A stretch of DNA of 47,126 bases from NCBI GenBank assembly GCA_902778175.1, contig CACYWT010000017.1:1-47126 (forward strand), in the 5' to 3' direction. Made by a program: the position numbers and the translations under genes. Below, piece after piece: positions 42,808 to 47,126 of this stretch (position 1 is its first letter; every line of letters starts with the position of its first letter). This DNA is from an uncultured Ruminococcus sp. (GTDB lineage: Bacteria; Bacillota; Clostridia; Oscillospirales; Acutalibacteraceae). Below the pieces are notes generated by a model. The model was not told the DNA's origin. It ran no database searches and worked only from the letters and a program-made list of their open reading frames with translations.

Positions 42808-44109
42808 TCATTCGCCGTATACCGTGATACCGTTGATAACGACCCGGGAAATATTTTCAGGGTCGACGGAGTAAAGCTTTTTGTCGAAATTATTTGAAAG
42901 GCTTTTGTTCGGGAAAAGCTTGTAATTGCAGCTCATGAAAACGAAATCTTCGGAATACGAACAACCGTCCGCGCAGATATAATACTTCTTTCCGTCTTTG
43001 GTGGAAACAAACCAGTTTGTCATATCGGGGAGATCGGAAACTCCCTGCGTTCCGGCATAGAGCGCGATCCCCGCAGGACAGATATAAAGCCTGCCGTTTT
43101 CTGCTTTCTGTCCGAAAATGCCGGTCAGGGTATCGTCCCCGATATCGTAAGCTTTTCCCGATATATCGCAGTCCATGGTAAAACTCAGCTCGAACGGCAG
43201 ACTGAAAATCTTGCTCCTCGCCTTTACGAGTTCAAATCTGTCATTATTATATATCACGCCGGTGTAATAATAACTGTTGGTAAAAATATCATACGGGATA
43301 ACCGAACGGTTATTTTCCTCAAGCGTATGCAGCTCTGAAATATTGCCGTCATTTATTTCTTCATAGCCTGCGATCACCGAATCTATTCCCGATGCAACGT
43401 AGCTGTTGCTTCTGACGATAATCTTTTTGCCCGTCAGGCTTTTTCCGTATACGTCTTTTCCGCTGCTGTCGTGCGCCGTTACGTTGACACGAATCAGGAT
43501 ACGCAGCGTCTTTCCTTCGTTTTCCGTTCCGTACAGCGCATCGTATCCCATGCCGTCTGTAACGAGCTTATCATCACCCGACGCCCCGACGATCATTTCA
43601 AGATCGTGCTTAGTACCCGCTGCCGGATCGCTTTCGTTTGAAAACCATGCCGAAAAATCCCCGCGCTGTATAATATTGAAGGTGTTATCCGTAAAAGCGC
43701 CGCCGCTCTTTTTCGACAGGCGGATATCAATGAAATCGCTTGTCCCCTCATAGCTGCTCACCTGTAAGGATTCAAGCTTCAGATCAGGATCGTAAAATTT
43801 CACCTCTGCGTTTTTTACGTTTGTAAAGTCTCCGGTATAGCAGTCGCCGCCGACAATGCTGCCGTACAGAACGTAAAGATTCTCCGCAACAACGGGTAGA
43901 CTGAATATGCAGATAAGTATGACCGCCGCCGCAGCGGCAGCAATAAGTCTGCGCACGGGTCTGCGCTTTTTCTTTTTTCCGATCGAAGAATAAACTCTGC
44001 TCAAAACCGCATCAACATCGGCTTTCGTGTTTTCCGCAACGGACGCTTCGTCAATAACCGGATCCGTGGCGGGTAACACAGTCATATCATCAAAAATGTT
44101 CTTATCCAT
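42808..44109 (-). CDS. Putative anti-sigma factor (DUF4179-like), membrane protein
   Basis: The 433-residue protein has a 55-residue acidic cytoplasmic N-terminus (about 25-45: NTKADVDAVLSRVYSSIGKK), a basic KKKKRRPVRR stretch, one membrane segment (about 56-76) and a long beta-rich outer domain. This layout and its place after an ECF sigma gene fit anti-sigma proteins of the DUF4179 type, which hold the sigma factor until an outside signal. The frame opens at TTG 44115, but ATG 44109 with GAAAGGGG upstream is preferred, overlapping the sigma gene by eight bases. The signal is unknown. Confidence 0.75.
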   Translation of the reverse strand: MDKNIFDDMTVLPATDPVIDEASVAENTKADVDAVLSRVYSSIGKKKKRRPVRRLIAAAAAAVILICIFSLPVVAENLYVLYGSIVGGDCYTGDFTNVKNAEVKFYDPDLKLESLQVSSYEGTSDFIDIRLSKKSGGAFTDNTFNIIQRGDFSAWFSNESDPAAGTKHDLEMIVGASGDDKLVTDGMGYDALYGTENEGKTLRILIRVNVTAHDSSGKDVYGKSLTGKKIIVRSNSYVASGIDSVIAGYEEINDGNISELHTLEENNRSVIPYDIFTNSYYYTGVIYNNDRFELVKARSKIFSLPFELSFTMDCDISGKAYDIGDDTLTGIFGQKAENGRLYICPAGIALYAGTQGVSDLPDMTNWFVSTKDGKKYYICADGCSYSEDFVFMSCNYKLFPNKSLSNNFDKKLYSVDPENISRVVINGITVYGE

Positions 44110-44662
44110 TATCAAAACCCCTTTCCGATAGTTTTTTCTTTATTTTTGCTCTTGCCCTGTGAAGTCTGACTTTGACGCTATCGGTAGTCATTCCCATTGC
44201 CCCGGCTATTTCGGATATGCGCTGGTAGTAATAATAGTATCGCATTACGATCTCGCTGTCGGGCTGTCCGAGAGAATCCACAATATCACCCAGAACACGG
44301 TTGATCTCTTTTTGCTCGACAAATCCCGAAAGGGAAAAATCATCGGCGGGATCAATTTCGTCAATATCCGAAGTGTTTTTGTTTCCGGCAGATGCGAGCT
44401 TGTCGAAGGTCTTTGTTTTTGCGATACAGCAGATATATCCCTTCAGACTCTCGTCCCGTACCTTTCCGGAATTCTTCCACAGGGTGATAAACGTGTCTGC
44501 ACAGACTTCCTCGATATCTTCCTTGCAAAGACTGCCTCTGCCAACGTTATATATAATTGTTGACACAAGCGGCATAAACTTCCTGATCACTTCCTCAAGC
44601 GCCGATTCGTCTTTTTTTCTGAGCCTTGACGCAAGACTGCCGTATTCTTTCAAAGCCGTCAC
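44102..44662 (-). CDS. ECF-type RNA polymerase sigma factor
   Basis: The 186-residue protein has region 2 (LVSTIIYNVGRGSLCKEDIEEVCADTFITLWKN) and region 4 (LGQPDSEIVMRYYYYYQRISEIAGAMGMTTDSVKVRLHRARAKIKKKLSERG) of extracytoplasmic-function sigma factors, without regions 1 and 3. It should recruit polymerase to a small regulon, held in check by the overlapping downstream membrane protein. The target promoters are unknown, and I see no obvious self-promoter in the 70 bases upstream. Confidence 0.92.
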   Translation of the reverse strand: MTALKEYGSLASRLRKKDESALEEVIRKFMPLVSTIIYNVGRGSLCKEDIEEVCADTFITLWKNSGKVRDESLKGYICCIAKTKTFDKLASAGNKNTSDIDEIDPADDFSLSGFVEQKEINRVLGDIVDSLGQPDSEIVMRYYYYYQRISEIAGAMGMTTDSVKVRLHRARAKIKKKLSERGFDNG

Positions 44663-44734
44663 TTCCTTTCTATTCCGACCGGTCTGTATATTATAACGCC
44701 GATAAAGGTAAAACGGTTACATAATAAATTCATC

Positions 44735-44763
44735 TTGACAAATAACAAAACGGTGTATATAAT
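44735..44763 (+). promoter_or_regulatory. Consensus sigma-A promoter of leuA
   Basis: Perfect TTGACA (44735-44740), 17 bases, perfect TATAAT (44758-44763). Such a strong promoter fits control by attenuation downstream. Confidence 0.92.
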
Positions 44764-44769
44764 AATAGT

Positions 44770-45036
44770 ATAACCTATCTTGTAAAGACTGTGAAGGAAA
44801 ATAAGATACTGCTGGATGCGCAAAGAGAGCTGCCGGTCGGTGTAAGGCAGCTGCAAAGGCTGTATGTATAGCTCGTTCCGGAGTTGACCGTCTGATATGT
44901 AGGACGGTACGCAGGGCTGCGTTAAAGGCCGGGGTCTTGTCAGAGATCGCTGAGAGATGCTTTGCATCTGAAAATAGGGTGGTACCGCGAGCATTATGCC
45001 CGCCCCTTGTCCGTATCGGACAATGGGCGGTTTTTT
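44770..45036 (+). ncRNA. Leucine T-box leader
   Basis: The T-box sequence AGGGTGGTACCGCG is at 44976-44989, upstream of leuA. Stem I has an AGAGA motif and a GCTGCC/GGCAGC distal stem with a GGTCGGTGTAA loop. The specifier is read as CTC (44872-44874), followed by GAGTTGACC as in Firmicute leucine leaders. The T-box can pair in an antiterminator with uncharged tRNA-Leu(GAG); otherwise the terminator CCGCCCCTTGTCCG/CGGACAATGGGCGG followed by six T (to 45036) forms. Confidence 0.95.
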
Positions 45037-45108
45037 GTGTTGTACGATCGCTTTTACGGAATTTACAGTTAAATAGGGTCCCTTATAATTGAACGGAGGT
45101 TTTTTATC

Positions 45109-46806
45109 ATGGAAAAGGGTTATAAAAAGTATATTCCTTTTGAACAGATCAAAATGGAAAAAAGACAGTGGCCGGATAATACTATCACTAAAGCACCGAT
45201 ATGGTGCAGCGTTGACCTGAGAGACGGAAATCAGGCTCTCGTTACTCCCATGAATATGGAACAGAAACTTGAATTTTTCCACGCGCTCGTCGATATGGGC
45301 TTTAAGGAAATAGAAATAGGCTTTCCGTCAGCAAGCGAAACTGAATATGAGATCTGCCGCGAACTGATCGAGGGCGGCCATATCCCCGATGACGTTACTA
45401 TTCAGGTTCTCGTTCAGGCAAGAGAACATCTTATCCGCAAAACCTTTGAGGCAGTAAAGGGCGCTAAAAATGTTATCGTGCATTTCTATAATTCTACGTC
45501 CGTGCTGCAAAGAAAGGTCGTTTTCAAAAAGGATATGCAGGGCGTAATAGATATAGCAGTCGAGGGCGCAAAGCTTATCAAGGAACTGATCGACGGCTAT
45601 GAGGGAGATACAAATTTCCGTCTGGAATATTCCCCCGAAAGCTTCTCCGGCACGGAAGTCGATAATTCCGTTAAGATCTGCGAGGCTGTAATGGATACGG
45701 TCGGCGCAACAAAGGAAAATCCGATCATACTCAATCTGCCGAATACGGTCGAAATGTGTACGCCGAATACCTATGCGGATCAGGTAGAATATTTCATTAC
45801 CCATATAAAAAACCGCGAGGCTGCCATCATCAGCGTTCATCCCCATAACGACAGGGGTACGGGCGTTGCCTGCGCAGAACTTGCTCTGCTTGCCGGCGCG
45901 GAAAGAATAGAGGGTACTCTGTTCGGCAACGGCGAACGTACAGGCAACCTTGATATCGTGACTGTCGGTCTGAATATGTATACCCAGTGCGTAGATCCCT
46001 GTCTGGATTTCAGCAACCTGCCGAAATATAAGGAGATCTATGAGAGATGTACGAATATGAAGATCGGTGAGCGCCAGCCCTATGTCGGTGATCTGGTATT
46101 TACCGCCTTCTCCGGATCGCATCAGGACGCTATCAAGAAGGGCTTTGATTATGTAAAGCAGACAAACAGCGATAAGTGGGAGATCCCGTATCTGCCGATC
46201 GACCCGGCTGACGTCGGCAGGGAATATGAGGCGATCGTGCGCTATAATTCCCAGTCTGGCAAGGGCGGCGCGGCTTTCATTATGGAAAATGTTTTCGGTT
46301 ATGAGCTTCCCAAGCGTATGCATCCGGAATTTGGCGCGCTTGCCAAGGCTGAAAGCGACAAGCTCGGCAAAGAGCTTTCTCCTGCGGATCTGATGGAGGT
46401 ATTCAACAAGAACTATATCGACATTGAACAGAAGATATGGCTTGTAAAGCATATTGTCAAGAATATCGGTGAGAACGAGGCTACATTCAGCGGAACCGTT
46501 CATCTTGTCAAGGCGGACAAGGACGTAGATATCTGCGGCGAGGGCAACGGACCTGTTGACGCTCTTGTAAATGCGCTGCGTTCAGTGGGGATCGTCGGTT
46601 TTGAGATAGAAAAATATAAGGAACATTCCATTTCTCAGGGATCGGATTCAAAGGCTATCTGTTATATGCAGGTCAAAGATCCCGACGGAAGAACAGTTTT
46701 CGGCGTAGGCATTTCACACGGTATATTCAAAGCGTCCGCAAGAAGTCTTTTCTGTGCGATCAACCGTTCCGAATGTGAGCTGCGCGTTAACGGCGAGATC
46801 ATCTGA
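45109..46806 (+). CDS. leuA: 2-isopropylmalate synthase
   Basis: LeuA joins acetyl-CoA and 2-oxoisovalerate, the first step of leucine synthesis. The 565-residue protein has CSVDLRDGNQALVTPM at the start, the metal-binding HPHNDRGTGVACAELAL, GNGERTGNLDIV and the C-terminal regulatory domain (about 430-565) that normally binds leucine. It belongs to the longer type typified by actinobacterial LeuA, rather than the shorter IPMS type. Control is therefore likely double: tRNA-Leu charging through the T-box and feedback by leucine. The ATG has GGAGGTTTTTTATC upstream. Confidence 0.97.
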   Translation: MEKGYKKYIPFEQIKMEKRQWPDNTITKAPIWCSVDLRDGNQALVTPMNMEQKLEFFHALVDMGFKEIEIGFPSASETEYEICRELIEGGHIPDDVTIQVLVQAREHLIRKTFEAVKGAKNVIVHFYNSTSVLQRKVVFKKDMQGVIDIAVEGAKLIKELIDGYEGDTNFRLEYSPESFSGTEVDNSVKICEAVMDTVGATKENPIILNLPNTVEMCTPNTYADQVEYFITHIKNREAAIISVHPHNDRGTGVACAELALLAGAERIEGTLFGNGERTGNLDIVTVGLNMYTQCVDPCLDFSNLPKYKEIYERCTNMKIGERQPYVGDLVFTAFSGSHQDAIKKGFDYVKQTNSDKWEIPYLPIDPADVGREYEAIVRYNSQSGKGGAAFIMENVFGYELPKRMHPEFGALAKAESDKLGKELSPADLMEVFNKNYIDIEQKIWLVKHIVKNIGENEATFSGTVHLVKADKDVDICGEGNGPVDALVNALRSVGIVGFEIEKYKEHSISQGSDSKAICYMQVKDPDGRTVFGVGISHGIFKASARSLFCAINRSECELRVNGEII

Positions 46807-47050
46807 ACACACCGCCACCGGCGGCGGAGTGCCTCCGCGGTCAATTCGCGTTGGTCGCTGCGCCTCCGGCTCCGCTCTGGGCACATCGGGAAGCTTCGTA
46901 ACTCGCGCCGGGAAGAAACTCATGGGAAAAAGAACGGAAAAGTTTCGCCCGCCTTTTCAAAGGCGGCAGTTTCCAAAGGCAGAGCCTTTGGTCGCGCTCC
47001 GCAGAGCGCGAAACACTCTTGCATGAGAATCCCTCCGCAAGGGGTGAATT
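46807..47050. repeat. Dispersed hairpin element, copy B (opposite to copy A)
   Basis: Stems GCGGAG-TGC-CTCCGC (46824-46838), CCGCCTTT-TC-AAAGGCGG (46949-46966), CCAAAGGC-AGA-GCCTTTGG (46973-46991) and GCGCTC-CGCA-GAGCGC (46994-47009) lie between flanks shared with 16627-16848. It directly follows the leuA stop. No gene is present. Confidence 0.85.
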
Positions 47051-47112
47051 AAAAAAAGCCCCGGTGGGGCTTTTTTTAAGAGGGGACGCCCTGGGAAAGA
47101 GGGCGTCCCCTT
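47051..47112. terminator. Bidirectional terminator and second hairpin at the window end
   Basis: AAAAAAAGCCCC-GGT-GGGGCTTTTTTT (47051-47077) then AGGGGACGCCCT-GGGAAAG-AGGGCGTCCCCT (47081-47112). It would end leuA transcripts. The following TGTTTAGTTCCTCC begins the unit that forms the aguA leader, so a similar leader may lie just outside the window. Confidence 0.85.
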
Positions 47113-47126
47113 GTTTAGTTCCTCCA

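Noticed and set aside
45328-46503. 391-codon open frame on the minus strand inside leuA
   Set aside because: Fully antisense to leuA, whose catalytic motifs are intact; no start signal and no family resemblance.
46662-46923. Arg-rich small ORFs at the leuA end
   Set aside because: They are translations of the dispersed repeat, which gives similar peptides (SERSRRRSDQRE, PRAEPEAQR) at every copy.

Overview
The window reads as ordinary chromosome from a low-GC Gram-positive anaerobe, most likely a Ruminococcus-like member of the Oscillospiraceae (Clostridia). The basis is a CIRCE-controlled hrcA-grpE-dnaK-dnaJ cluster, a leucine T-box ahead of leuA, a rimP-nusA-ylxR-ylxQ-infB operon, a bacterial V-type ATPase operon, split transketolase genes, consensus sigma-A promoters and frequent TTG starts. 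The family-level placement is inference. I found no rRNA, tRNA, CRISPR array, prophage or complete insertion sequence.

Layout, left to right: an Asp/Glu racemase and a small hypothetical (+); the nine-gene V-ATPase operon (-, 1.4-10.5 kb, order G/H-C-I-K-F-E-A-B-D); an ACT-domain/UPF0210 pair (-); a short AT-rich accessory patch (12.4-13.6 kb) with a broken ORF and a membrane-anchored orphan; aguA-aguB-queH (-), agmatine to putrescine plus queuosine synthesis; infB-ylxQ-ylxR-nusA-rimP (-); rmuC and clpB (-); pdxY (+); an orphan type I membrane protein with ten SYEEPE-type heptads (+); split transketolase (+); hrcA-grpE-dnaK-dnaJ (+); a lipoprotein and an Rpn-like PD-(D/E)XK protein (-); ychF (-); asnB-tcdA (-); a decayed N-terminal mnmG fragment (-); an ECF sigma/anti-sigma pair (-); and T-box-controlled leuA (+).

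The coding content is conventional; the unusual material is intergenic. The long gaps are filled by a mosaic of hairpin-rich dispersed repeats. Three points stand out. (1) A GC-rich multi-hairpin module sits in the same orientation directly against the Shine-Dalgarno of three unrelated genes (atpF, rimP, pdxY). (2) Two copies of a longer element (about 16.4-16.85 kb and 46.8-47.13 kb) keep loops and flanks but swap stem sequences compensatorily, as expected of a conserved secondary structure or of palindrome-correcting mutation. (3) Many short hairpins share a TGC/GCA trinucleotide loop with different perfectly paired stems, and at 26.35-26.5 kb they form a small array separated by a constant spacer. 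There is also a MITE-like family with TAAA target duplications placed exactly at stop codons, a perfect 96-bp repeat bracketing asnB-tcdA, and ATTATGCATT tandem repeats at repeat-gene boundaries. I do not recognise the hairpin mosaic as a described family; it is the best candidate for something new here.

Several starts were moved from the longest open frame because the extension is repeat sequence or lies in the upstream gene (atpF, rimP, queH, aguB, tcdA, ychF, the transketolase N subunit, anti-sigma). TTG starts are inferred for rimP, grpE and dnaJ.
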